Origin: Parasediminibacterium sp051861445
GTDB lineage: Bacteria > Bacteroidota > Bacteroidia > Chitinophagales > Chitinophagaceae
Assembly (NCBI GenBank): GCA_051861445.1
Contig: JBHYCS010000004.1
Span: forward strand, 123,351-187,350
DNA: 64,000 nucleotides
Reading direction: 5' to 3'
Part shown: positions 34,853 to 43,680 of the stretch, piece by piece
How positions within the stretch are numbered: the first letter of the stretch is position 1
How the letters are laid out: each line of letters begins with the position of its first letter
Notes under the pieces: model-generated
Told to the model about the DNA's origin: nothing
Seen by the model: only the letters and a program-made list of their open reading frames with translations
The model's database searches: none
Translations under genes and position numbers: made by a program

Positions 34853-36145
34853 TTATTTTTTTTTCATTGCGGTTTCTATTTCTTCCACCGTAATTGGAAT
34901 ATTTTTCATTAAATCAATACTACCGTTCTTGGTAATCCAAACATTGTTTTCAATTCTAATACCCATTTTTTCTTCTTCAATATAAATACCTGGTTCAATG
35001 GTAAATAACATTCCTGCTTGAATAGGTTCGGTTCTTGTACCTAAATCATGAACATCAATTCCTAAATGATGAGAAATGCCATGATATAAATATTTTCTAT
35101 AAGCTCTATTGTTGTTGTCTTCGTTTTTAATATCTGCTTTTGTAATTAACCCAATTTTTAAAAATTGCTTGGTTGCTTCTTCTCCTACTTTATCGGTGTA
35201 ATGGATGATTGAAATGCCAGGTTTTAAAATAGATTTAGCATAATTATGCAAATGCAAACAAGCATTATACACCTCTTTTTGTCGTTTACTAAATTTACCA
35301 TTCACAGGAATTGTTCTGGTTAAATCAGCACAATAACCACCATAAGCTGCTCCAAAATCCATTAACAATAATTCTCCATCTGCACAAACCTCATTATTGC
35401 TTACATAGTGCAACGTTCTTGCTCTGTCTCCGCTTGCAATAATGCTGTTATAGGCTTCACCTGTAGCTCTATTGATTAAAAATTCGTGTATAATTTCAGC
35501 TTCAACTTCATATTCCATTACACCAGGTTTCACAAATTTGCAAACTCTATTAAATGCTTTATGCGTTATGTTTATTGCAGTTTCTACAACTGTTATTTCT
35601 TCTTTTGTTTTAATGGCTCGTAATTGCTTCATTATTTTAGCTGCTCTCAAATATTGATGCAACGGATAACGGCTTTTCATTTCATCTACAAATCTGTAAT
35701 CTCTAGTTCTAACTAAGCTAGCTTTTCTATCGTTTTCGTTGGTATCTAGATAAATATTATCTGCTAAATGAATAAATGTTTGCAATAAAGCATCTATGCT
35801 ATCTAACCAAACAATAGTTTGTATGCCAGAAATGGCTGTAGCCTCATGGGCTCTTAAGCGTTTACCATCCCATTTTTCTTTTAATTCATTCGGACGAACC
35901 AAAACCAACACTTCTCTATATGCAGGATCGTAACAATCTGGATATAAAATAACCATACTATCTTCTTGTTCTACCCCTGAAAGCCAATACAAATCGCTGT
36001 TTTGCTTAAATGTATGTAATGCATCTCCATTGCTTGGAAATTCATCGTTACTAACAAAAATGGCAATGCTGTTGGGCTGCATTGCTTTCATAAAACGTTT
36101 TCTGTTATTGGTAAAAAGCGATGGTTCTATTGGTAAATATTTCAT
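34853..36145 (-). CDS. pepP: Xaa-Pro aminopeptidase (M24B, aminopeptidase P)
   Basis: About 430 residues from the ATG giving MKYLPIEPSLF; an alternative upstream start would add 21 unlikely residues. The N-terminal creatinase-like domain (FVSNDEFPSNGDALHTFKQNSDLYWLSGV) is followed by the pita-bread catalytic domain with metal ligands in LLMDFGAAYGGYCADLTRTIP (two Asp), HGISHHLGIDVHD (His), FTIEPGIYIEEE (Glu) and GIRIENNVWIT (Glu). It removes N-terminal residues preceding proline. It is the first gene of the run pepP-pssA-purS-rsmI-hisI-tlpA-like. Confidence 0.94.
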   Translation of the reverse strand: MKYLPIEPSLFTNNRKRFMKAMQPNSIAIFVSNDEFPSNGDALHTFKQNSDLYWLSGVEQEDSMVILYPDCYDPAYREVLVLVRPNELKEKWDGKRLRAHEATAISGIQTIVWLDSIDALLQTFIHLADNIYLDTNENDRKASLVRTRDYRFVDEMKSRYPLHQYLRAAKIMKQLRAIKTKEEITVVETAINITHKAFNRVCKFVKPGVMEYEVEAEIIHEFLINRATGEAYNSIIASGDRARTLHYVSNNEVCADGELLLMDFGAAYGGYCADLTRTIPVNGKFSKRQKEVYNACLHLHNYAKSILKPGISIIHYTDKVGEEATKQFLKIGLITKADIKNEDNNNRAYRKYLYHGISHHLGIDVHDLGTRTEPIQAGMLFTIEPGIYIEEEKMGIRIENNVWITKNGSIDLMKNIPITVEEIETAMKKK

Positions 36146-36257
36146 ATTTCTATTTTGAAAGTTGCAAGATAATTGTTTTGTTATCAACGTATTTAATGGA
36201 TAATTCAAAAACTTATATTCGATAAATATTTTCGCAACGAATACGAGTTTTTAAAAT

Positions 36258-36296
36258 AAAACAAGCGTTTAGTTTTTTAGTCTAAACGCTTGTTTT
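36258..36296. terminator. Hairpin terminator downstream of the S41 protease gene
   Basis: A 15-bp stem, AAAACAAGCGTTTAG / CTAAACGCTTGTTTT, in the gap between pepP (5' side) and the end of the S41 protease gene. On the minus strand it follows the protease stop codon by about 20 bases. Confidence 0.85.
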
Positions 36297-36314
36297 TATA
36301 GGTATTTATATAAA

Positions 36315-38462
36315 TTAATTTCTGATAACCAATGGATTTTGCTTTCCAATCATATCTGTAACAATCTTTACTGTTTCATCTATGTACATATCAGATTTTA
36401 AACTTTTTAGCCAAGCTTTATAACGCTCTCCTTTCATTTTATCTGGATTGTTATAAAATTTATCATAATCAGGTTTTAACACATCCATTTCCATTTCTTG
36501 GTTCAACTTGGTTAAACTATTGATTTGATTTACAGTAGAACGTAATAATTTTTGTTGCTCTTTATATTTATCAATTTGAAGTTGAACAGGTGCATCGGCA
36601 TTTTTTGCCAACCAATTGGTATTGTCTCTAATTAAATTGAAAGTAGGGTTTGTTTTTACTTTTTCTTTTAATGATTGAATGGTAGCATCAAAACCTTCGT
36701 AATTAATGGTATTTGCTTTTTTTATTTCATCCCAAGGCAAAGAATTAGGATTGTCTTTTTCACGAATTTTATAGTAATCTAAAATATCTGGTAACACAAC
36801 ATCTGGTTCTACACCTTTTAATTGTGTTGATCCACCATTAACTCTATAAAATTTTTGAAAAGTAAGTTTTACAGCTCCAAATTCTGTTCTTCCAGAAAAG
36901 AAATCTAACGTATTTCCTAATGGTACATTTCTTTGAACAGTTCCTTTACCATAAGTAGATGTGCTACCTACAATAATTCCTCTTTTATAATCTTGAATGG
37001 CAGCAGCAAATATTTCACTTGCACTAGCACTTGTTTCATTTACCATTACTGCTAATGGACCATCATATAAAACAGATGGATCTCTATCGTCCATTACTTG
37101 AATTTTTCCTTCACGGTCACGTACCTGAACTACAGGACCATTTTTAATGAATAAACCAACCATTTGAATTACTTCGTACAAAGAACCACCACCATTAAAG
37201 CGTAAGTCCATCACAATACCATCAACTTTTTCTGCCTTTAATTTTATAATTTCCCTAGCCACATCTTCGCTGCATCTTGCACCATTTGGACGTTCAAAGT
37301 CTGCATAAAAATCTGGTAAAGAAATAACACCAATTTTCTTATCGCCATTTTTCACAATTACACTCCTTGCAAAAGTTTCATCTTGAACAATTTCATCTCT
37401 TTGTATGGTAATTGTTTTATAAGTTCCATCATTCTTTTTAATAGTTAGTTTAACTTCTGTTCCTTTATTTCCACGAATTAGTTTTACAGCATCTTCTACA
37501 GCATAACCACTAATATCCACCATTTCATCTTTTCCACCTTGTCCTACTTTTACAATAATATCGTTTACGGTAATTTCACCCGATTTCCAAGCTGGACCAC
37601 CAGGAACAACACTTGCAATTTTAATTACACCATCTTGTTCAGATAATAAAGCACCTATACCATAAAAGCGACCACTCATTTGCTCATCAAAGGCTCTTTT
37701 TTCAACGGGAGCAAAATAATCAGAGTGAGGATCCATTAAGTTGGTAATGGTATTTACAAATGTGTTAAAACGTTCATCATCTGTAAATTTTACTTTAATG
37801 CGTTCGTACATTCTATCAACAGCTTTCAGCACTTTAGATCTTGCTTCTGCTTCTAATTCTGCATTTGTTTTATTGGCAATGCTATCAATTTTGCTTTTGT
37901 CTCTTTGTTCTACTAAATCTACATAACGTTCCAATGTCATGTATTTTAAGCGTTTACGCCATCTTTCTTGGCGTTCTTTTTCTGTGGTAGGATATTGCAG
38001 TTTTTCGGCATCGGTTTCAAATACTTCATCTTTTGAAAAATCAAATGGTTGGTTTAAGATTTCTTTGTATAAACGCATTACTTCTGGTAAACGTTTGTTG
38101 TAAATAGCATTGGCGTTTGTTGCAAACTGTACTTCTGCATTCCCTTTAATTTCATCGTCAATGGTAGTTTCATGCTTTTTTAAAGCAGTGATATCTGATT
38201 GAAGAAACAAACTTTTATCTCCATCTAATTCATCTAAAAACTTCTTAAAAATTTGCTTTGAGAAATCGTCGTTAATAGCCTTTGGGCTATAATGCTGCTC
38301 TGCTAACAATTGACCAATAGCAGCAAGCAATTTTTGTTTTTGAGTAACTGGAACCGGATTTGGATGAACCGATCTAAACGCAAAGAACGCACCTGCAAAC
38401 GCAACGATGACTAATAAAATAGAACCTTTTTTACGCATCATAAAATTGATAATTTTTTGCAT
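36315..38462 (-). CDS. prc: Carboxy-terminal processing protease (tail-specific protease, S41A)
   Basis: About 715 residues, starting at the ATG of MQKIINFMMRKKGS; the codons just upstream offer only TTG. It has a single N-terminal membrane anchor (SILLVIVAFAGAFFAF), a Prc-type helical N-domain, a PDZ domain (about 250-340: GIGALLSEQDGVIKIASVVPGGPAWKSG), and the S41 core with the catalytic Ser in VNETSASASEIFAAAI and the catalytic Lys in STYGKGTVQRN. The C-terminal helical DUF3340-type region is about 590-715. It degrades or trims periplasmic proteins from their C-termini. Confidence 0.93.
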   Translation of the reverse strand: MQKIINFMMRKKGSILLVIVAFAGAFFAFRSVHPNPVPVTQKQKLLAAIGQLLAEQHYSPKAINDDFSKQIFKKFLDELDGDKSLFLQSDITALKKHETTIDDEIKGNAEVQFATNANAIYNKRLPEVMRLYKEILNQPFDFSKDEVFETDAEKLQYPTTEKERQERWRKRLKYMTLERYVDLVEQRDKSKIDSIANKTNAELEAEARSKVLKAVDRMYERIKVKFTDDERFNTFVNTITNLMDPHSDYFAPVEKRAFDEQMSGRFYGIGALLSEQDGVIKIASVVPGGPAWKSGEITVNDIIVKVGQGGKDEMVDISGYAVEDAVKLIRGNKGTEVKLTIKKNDGTYKTITIQRDEIVQDETFARSVIVKNGDKKIGVISLPDFYADFERPNGARCSEDVAREIIKLKAEKVDGIVMDLRFNGGGSLYEVIQMVGLFIKNGPVVQVRDREGKIQVMDDRDPSVLYDGPLAVMVNETSASASEIFAAAIQDYKRGIIVGSTSTYGKGTVQRNVPLGNTLDFFSGRTEFGAVKLTFQKFYRVNGGSTQLKGVEPDVVLPDILDYYKIREKDNPNSLPWDEIKKANTINYEGFDATIQSLKEKVKTNPTFNLIRDNTNWLAKNADAPVQLQIDKYKEQQKLLRSTVNQINSLTKLNQEMEMDVLKPDYDKFYNNPDKMKGERYKAWLKSLKSDMYIDETVKIVTDMIGKQNPLVIRN

Positions 38463-38637
38463 ATTCAAACTGTCTTCAAATGTAGTGTAAATATTTGCTG
38501 AAAAAATACGCTCTCAAAGTGCATTAACAAAGGTTTTTGATAAATGGTATTTCAAACGAGGTTTTCAACATCATAATTCATAGCAACTTACGGTTTTTAC
38601 TGAAAATAGTTGTGTAGAAAAAAAACTAGAGTTGTTA

Positions 38638-38670
38638 TTTGTAAATAAGTAGATAAATCCCTTATTTTTG
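38638..38670 (+). promoter_or_regulatory. Bacteroidota-type promoter of tRNA-His
   Basis: TTTG at 38638-38641 and TATTTTTG at 38663-38670 with a 21-base spacer match the -33/-7 pattern TTTG and TAnnTTTG. The -7 element ends 14 bases before the mature tRNA 5' end. Confidence 0.7.
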
Positions 38671-38684
38671 CAGCCCATAAAAAC

Positions 38685-38759
38685 GGAGATCGTAGCTCAG
38701 TTGGTTAGAGCGACAGTTTGTGGCACTGTAGGTCGGGGGTTCGAGACCCCTCGTTCTCC
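38685..38759 (+). tRNA. tRNA-His (anticodon GTG)
   Basis: A cloverleaf can be drawn by hand. The D arm is GCTC...GAGC, the anticodon stem ACAGT/ACTGT with loop TTGTGGC (anticodon GTG), and the T arm GGGGG-TTCGAGA-CCCCT. The extra G at -1 pairs with C73, the histidine-specific identity element. The acceptor stem GAGATCG/CGTTCTC has one T-T mismatch at position 5-68. CCA is not fully encoded. Confidence 0.95.
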
Positions 38760-38776
38760 CTCTTTTAAAAATGAAT

Positions 38777-38819
38777 CTAAACCTTGATTGTGTACAAAAC
38801 AATCAAGGTTTAGTTTTTT
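38777..38819 (+). terminator. Terminator after tRNA-His
   Basis: A perfect 14-bp stem (CTAAACCTTGATTG / CAATCAAGGTTTAG), 9-base loop and T6 tract, just before the DUF445 gene. Confidence 0.9.
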
Positions 38820-38833
38820 AATCCCTTTTTGTA

Positions 38834-39439
38834 ATGAATTATATACTTCTGTTAATTCCTGTTATATCTGCATTTATAGGTTGGTTTACCAATTGGATAG
38901 CTATTAAAATGTTGTTTCATCCAAGAGAACCTAAAAAAATTCTCGGGATTCGTTTTCAAGGTATTTTTCCTAAAAATCAATATCAGTTTGCACAAAAATT
39001 GGGTGCATTGGTAAGTAATGAGTTACTTTCTTTTAAGGATATTGAATCGAAAATTACCAATCCTTCAAATATTCAAAAGGTAATGCCCATTGTAGAAGAA
39101 CACATCGATCATTTTCTTCGAGTAAAATTAGCTGAGAAAATGCCTGTTATCAGCATGTTTATTGGCGAAAAAACGATTGGAGAATTAAAAGCTGTTTTTT
39201 TACAAGAATTACAAACCCTTTTTCCTCAATTACTTTCTAGCTATATGGGAAATTTACAAGCCGATTTAGACTTAGAAAAAATCGTTACCGATAAAGTTGC
39301 TGCATTTTCTTCTGATAAATTAGAGGAAATTCTCAACAGCATTATGGCAAAAGAATTTCGATTTGTTGAAATTATTGGTGCTGTACTAGGGTTTATAATT
39401 GGCTTATTACAGGTTGCATTAACGCTTTTAACAGCATAA
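38834..39439 (+). CDS. DUF445 family membrane protein
   Basis: A 201-residue protein. An N-terminal membrane helix with the characteristic IGWFTNWIAIKMLFHPREPKKI (TNW.A..MLF.P motif) is followed by a cytosolic helical body (about 30-175) and a C-terminal membrane helix (about 178-198). This is a short DUF445 member. The family role is unknown. It stands alone after the tRNA terminator; its promoter must lie in the 15 bases before the ATG or it uses read-through from the tRNA. Confidence 0.88.
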   Translation: MNYILLLIPVISAFIGWFTNWIAIKMLFHPREPKKILGIRFQGIFPKNQYQFAQKLGALVSNELLSFKDIESKITNPSNIQKVMPIVEEHIDHFLRVKLAEKMPVISMFIGEKTIGELKAVFLQELQTLFPQLLSSYMGNLQADLDLEKIVTDKVAAFSSDKLEEILNSIMAKEFRFVEIIGAVLGFIIGLLQVALTLLTA

Positions 39440-39630
39440 TTTGATTGTTCAAACCATCGCATTTCATCGCATTCTTTTTTATTTTATTCAATATTTTTTC
39501 TATTTGTAAATGTTTACTCATCCTGCAAGGGTTCAAACTTTATCCATTTACAATTGTCTTATTACCGTTCGTATAGATGTAGTAACATTAATTTTTTGTA
39601 GCTACCCAATTTTGCAATCCAATTATAATT

Positions 39631-42315
39631 ATGGTTATGAATAAAATGTATGCACTTTTTTTATTGTTATGTGTTGGCTCGTTTACATATGCACAAAACC
39701 CTGCAGCTGGTGGATTTAGAGCAGGTGGAGCAGGTAGAATGGGCGGTGCAAATATGAATGTAGGTAGATTTTACGGTAAAATAGTAGATAGTAAAACCAA
39801 TAAAGGTGTTGCCGGAATTACAATACAACTTTCTGGAAGCAAATTCGATACCGTAACTAAACAACTAAAACAAGCAATTTTAAAAACAGTAATTACAGAA
39901 TCTAATGGCGATTTTTCTTTAGAAGGATTATCTGTAATGGGAAATTTTAAGTTTAAAGCTACAGCAGTTGGTTACAAAACACTAGAAAGACCATTAAATT
40001 TTGGTATAAAAATGCCTGCTCCTGGCACAACACCAGATTTTCAACAAATGTTGGCTCAGGCAGATAAAGATTTAGGTAATATTAAAGTTGAATCCGATGC
40101 AGCCGATTTAGGCAACGTAACCGTAACCTCTTCTGCAAAACCTTTTTTTGAAATGGGAATTGATAGAAAAGTATTTAATGTAGATAGAAATTTAGTAAGT
40201 ACCGGACAAACAGCTACAGAAATAATGAAAACCATTCCATCATTAAGTGTAGATATCGATGGTAATGTTACGTTGAGAAATGCATCTCCTACAATTTTTG
40301 TGGATGGAAGACCAACAACACTTACATTAGACCAAATTCCTGCCGATTTAATTGAAAAAGTAGAAATAATTACCAACCCATCTGCAAAATTCGATGCAAG
40401 TGGTGGTGGTGCAGGTATTTTAAATATTGTGTTGAAAAAGAATAAAAAAACTGGTTACAATGGTGGATTGAGAACAGGTGTAGATAGTAGAGGTAGAGTA
40501 AATGTGGGTGGTGATATTAATGTTCGTCAAAATAAAATAAACTTCTTTTTAAGTGGAATTTACAACCAACGTAAATCTATTTCTACTGGTAAAACTGATA
40601 GAAACGATTTAGGTTCTAAACCAAGCTCTATTAACCAACGACTAAGAAGTGAAAACGAAGGATATTTTGCTTTTTTACGTGGTGGATTTGATTATTTTGT
40701 TGATAATAGAAATACCATTACAGTTGGTGTTAGTTACAATAAAGGAAAATTTGATAACGATCAAAAACAAGAGGTTGATTCAGTTGTAAATAGTGCATTT
40801 CAGTCGTTTAATACCATCAATTCTTTATCAGGCTTTAATTTTCAAAATTTTGGATCGAACTTAAGTTTCAAACATAATTTCCAAAAAACTGGTCACAATA
40901 TTTCTGCCGATGTAAATTACAACGAGAGTAAAAGCGATAATTTAGCAAACATTGTAACCAGTAATTTTTTACCCAATGCTACAACTCCATCAAAAAATCC
41001 GATTAGACAAAGAACAACAGGTGATGGAAAAAATAGCTTTCTAACAATTCAAACCGATTACGAAAATCCATTAAACGATAACGTAAAACTTGAATTAGGT
41101 GCAAGGGCTGCCATTAGAGATTACAGCAATAGTAATTTTCAGTATTTTTTAGATCAAAATACGGGTTTGTATAGTTTACGTCCACTATTAAGCAATAGTT
41201 ATAAATATACTGATGCTGTTTATGCTGCTTATGGCAATGTAAGTTGGAAAGCAAAAAAATGGAGTTATCAATTGGGTTTAAGAGCAGAAAGCAGCGATTA
41301 TAAAGGAACAATTACCAATATTAATACAGGTAAAGATTCTTCTTTCCAAGTTAAATTCCCAATTAGCTTATTTCCAAGTGCATTTATTACTTACAAGTTA
41401 AGCGATAAGCAAGATGTGCAAATGAATTATTCTCGACGCATTAATCGCCCTAACTTCTTTCAATTAATTCCTTTTATCGATTATTCAGATCCATTGAACT
41501 TAAGTAATGGTAATGCCAATTTAAAACCAGAGTTTACCAACTCATTCGAATTGTCTTACAACAATGCTTACAAACGTGGAGCTAATTTATTAATTACTGC
41601 TTTCTTTAAGCAAACAGATAATTTAATTACACGTTATCAGTACAGAGATAAAAACCCAGCACCAGAACTTACAAGCGTTGATAGTGTTGTGTTTAACACA
41701 TTTATTAATGCCAATAACAGTATTTCTTATGGTTTAGAAATTACTAATAAAATTGGTGTAACTAAAACTTGGGATTTAACATTGAATGCTAATTTGTTTA
41801 ATTCTCAAATTAATGCTACCAATATTGATGTTTTAGCCAATAACCAACGAGTAAGCTGGTTTTTAAAAATGAATAATAACTTCAAACTTCCAAAAGGAAT
41901 GTCTATACAGTTTAGTGCTGATTATCGTGCAAAAACCGTAGTTCCACAAGGAGGTGGAGGTGGAGGAAGAATGGGCGGTGGAGGCGGTTTCTTTGGTGGT
42001 GGTGCACAATCATCTGCTCAAGGATTTAACTATCCTCGTTACAGTTTCGATATTGCATTTAGAAAAGATTGGACTTGGAAAAATGGACGTAGCGGTTCTT
42101 TAACTTTAAGTATGGACGATTTCTTAAGAACTCAATTATCTAAATCGTTTACTGAAAGCATTTACTTCACTCAAATTAGTGAAAGAAGAAGAGATCCTCA
42201 AGTATTGAGAGTAAACTTTAGCTACCGTTTTGGTAAGTTCGATGCTACTTTGTTTAAGCGTAAAAACACAAAAGCAGACCAAGGTGGTGGTGGAATGGAA
42301 ATGATAGCCAACTAA
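39631..42315 (+). CDS. TonB-dependent-receptor-like outer-membrane beta-barrel protein with Gly-rich loop
   Basis: An 894-residue outer-membrane protein. The signal peptide is in MYALFLLLCVGSFTYAQ; the ATG at 39637 or 39646 may be the true start. The mature N-terminus is Gly/Arg/Met-rich, followed by a carboxypeptidase-regulatory-like domain (about 48-125), a plug (TATEIMKTIPSLSVDIDGNV, LIEKVEIITNPSAKFDASGGG) and a barrel to the end. Between about 773 and 793 lies a Gly-rich surface loop with GGGGGGRMGGGGGFFGGGA. The C-terminal strand is followed by KRKNTKADQGGGGMEMIAN. It is the second protein of this type in the window, also with no SusD partner. Its substrate is unknown. Confidence 0.87.
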   Translation: MVMNKMYALFLLLCVGSFTYAQNPAAGGFRAGGAGRMGGANMNVGRFYGKIVDSKTNKGVAGITIQLSGSKFDTVTKQLKQAILKTVITESNGDFSLEGLSVMGNFKFKATAVGYKTLERPLNFGIKMPAPGTTPDFQQMLAQADKDLGNIKVESDAADLGNVTVTSSAKPFFEMGIDRKVFNVDRNLVSTGQTATEIMKTIPSLSVDIDGNVTLRNASPTIFVDGRPTTLTLDQIPADLIEKVEIITNPSAKFDASGGGAGILNIVLKKNKKTGYNGGLRTGVDSRGRVNVGGDINVRQNKINFFLSGIYNQRKSISTGKTDRNDLGSKPSSINQRLRSENEGYFAFLRGGFDYFVDNRNTITVGVSYNKGKFDNDQKQEVDSVVNSAFQSFNTINSLSGFNFQNFGSNLSFKHNFQKTGHNISADVNYNESKSDNLANIVTSNFLPNATTPSKNPIRQRTTGDGKNSFLTIQTDYENPLNDNVKLELGARAAIRDYSNSNFQYFLDQNTGLYSLRPLLSNSYKYTDAVYAAYGNVSWKAKKWSYQLGLRAESSDYKGTITNINTGKDSSFQVKFPISLFPSAFITYKLSDKQDVQMNYSRRINRPNFFQLIPFIDYSDPLNLSNGNANLKPEFTNSFELSYNNAYKRGANLLITAFFKQTDNLITRYQYRDKNPAPELTSVDSVVFNTFINANNSISYGLEITNKIGVTKTWDLTLNANLFNSQINATNIDVLANNQRVSWFLKMNNNFKLPKGMSIQFSADYRAKTVVPQGGGGGGRMGGGGGFFGGGAQSSAQGFNYPRYSFDIAFRKDWTWKNGRSGSLTLSMDDFLRTQLSKSFTESIYFTQISERRRDPQVLRVNFSYRFGKFDATLFKRKNTKADQGGGGMEMIAN

Positions 42316-42336
42316 ACCTTGCTAATATACTTTTAC

Positions 42337-42367
42337 AAAAATGCCCCTCAGCTAAAGGGGCATTTTT
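42337..42367. terminator. Bidirectional terminator
   Basis: A 12-bp stem (AAAAATGCCCCT / AGGGGCATTTTT) with a 7-base loop between the convergent outer-membrane barrel and acyl-CoA dehydrogenase genes. Confidence 0.88.
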
Positions 42368-42384
42368 ATAGGGGGGAAGTTATA

Positions 42385-43539
42385 TTATTTTAAAATGGAG
42401 CGACTAATTACAATTCTCTGTACCTCACTTGTACCTTCATAAATCTGTGTAATTTTTGCATCTCTCATCAATCGTTCTACATGGTATTCTTTCACAAAGC
42501 CATAACCACCATGTATTTGAACGGCTTCAGTAGTTGTCCACATAGCAGCTTCGCTCGCAAAAACTTTAGCCATGCTACTACTTAAATCATAGTTTAAGTG
42601 ATTGTCTTTTTCCCAAGCAGCTTTTAAACACAATAAACGAGCAGCTTCAATTTTGGTAGCCATATCAGCCAATTTAAATTGTATAGCTTGGTGTTGAGCA
42701 ATTTCTTTACCAAATGCTTTACGTTGCTTAGCATATTTTAAAGCCAATTCATAAGCACCACTTGCAATACCCAATGCTTGAGATGCTATTCCAATTCTTC
42801 CACCAGAAAGTGTTTTCATCGCAAATTTAAAACCAAAGCCATCGGCACCAATTCTATTTTCTTTAGGCACTTTTACATCAGAAAACATAATGGTATGTGT
42901 ATCACTACCTCTAATTCCTAGTTTATTTTCTTTAGCAGCAACAGTAACGCCGGGCCAATTTTTTTCAACAATCAAACAATTAATTCCATGCGATCCTTTG
43001 CTTGCATCTGTTTGTGCCATCACTAAATACACACTTGCAGATGAACCATTAGTAATCCAGTTTTTTGTTCCATTCAACAAATAATAATCGCCTTTATCTT
43101 CTGCCGTTGTTTGTTGACTTGTAGCGTCGCTACCAGCTTCAGGTTCACTCAATAAAAACGCACCAATGTACAAATCATCATTTTTTTTGCCTTGTGCTAA
43201 TGGAACTAAATATTGTTGTTTTTGCTCTTCCGTTCCATATTCTTGCAAGCCATAACAAACTAAACTGTTGTTAACACTCATACAAACACTTGTACTTGCA
43301 TCAATTTTACTAATTTCTTCCATTGCCAAAACATAGCTAATAGTGTCTAAACCGCTGCCACCATATTTTTCGTCAACCATCATACCCATAAAACCCAATT
43401 CTGCAAGTTTCATTACTTGTTCTTTCGGAAAACGTTGGTGTTCATCTCTATCAATTACACCGGGTAAACACTCAGTTATAGCAAAATCTCTAGCTGCTTT
43501 TTGAATCATTAAATGTTCTTCACTCAATTGCAAATGCAT
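42385..43539 (-). CDS. Acyl-CoA dehydrogenase (short/branched-chain type)
   Basis: A 384-residue FAD enzyme of fatty-acid or amino-acid oxidation. Full family length, with GGSGLDTISYVLAMEEISK, the FAD-contacting GAFLLSEPEAGSDAT and NGTKNWITNGSSA, KLGIRGSDTHTIMFSDVKVP, and the C-terminal QIHGGYGFVKEYHVERLMRDAKITQIYEGTSEVQR containing the region of the catalytic Glu. The chain-length specificity cannot be set; the overall pattern is butyryl- or 2-methylbutyryl-CoA dehydrogenase-like. It is monocistronic, with no ETF genes nearby. Confidence 0.93.
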   Translation of the reverse strand: MHLQLSEEHLMIQKAARDFAITECLPGVIDRDEHQRFPKEQVMKLAELGFMGMMVDEKYGGSGLDTISYVLAMEEISKIDASTSVCMSVNNSLVCYGLQEYGTEEQKQQYLVPLAQGKKNDDLYIGAFLLSEPEAGSDATSQQTTAEDKGDYYLLNGTKNWITNGSSASVYLVMAQTDASKGSHGINCLIVEKNWPGVTVAAKENKLGIRGSDTHTIMFSDVKVPKENRIGADGFGFKFAMKTLSGGRIGIASQALGIASGAYELALKYAKQRKAFGKEIAQHQAIQFKLADMATKIEAARLLCLKAAWEKDNHLNYDLSSSMAKVFASEAAMWTTTEAVQIHGGYGFVKEYHVERLMRDAKITQIYEGTSEVQRIVISRSILK

Positions 43540-43680
43540 ATGGCTTATCGTTTTTATTCTAACAAAAATATACTAACAAGCGTTAGGTTAGTAATTTTTT
43601 TTAATAAAATAGATAATTTTTTGTAACAATCATTTTGTGTTTTATATTAAATTTGTTTGAATGTATCATAAATCAAGAAA

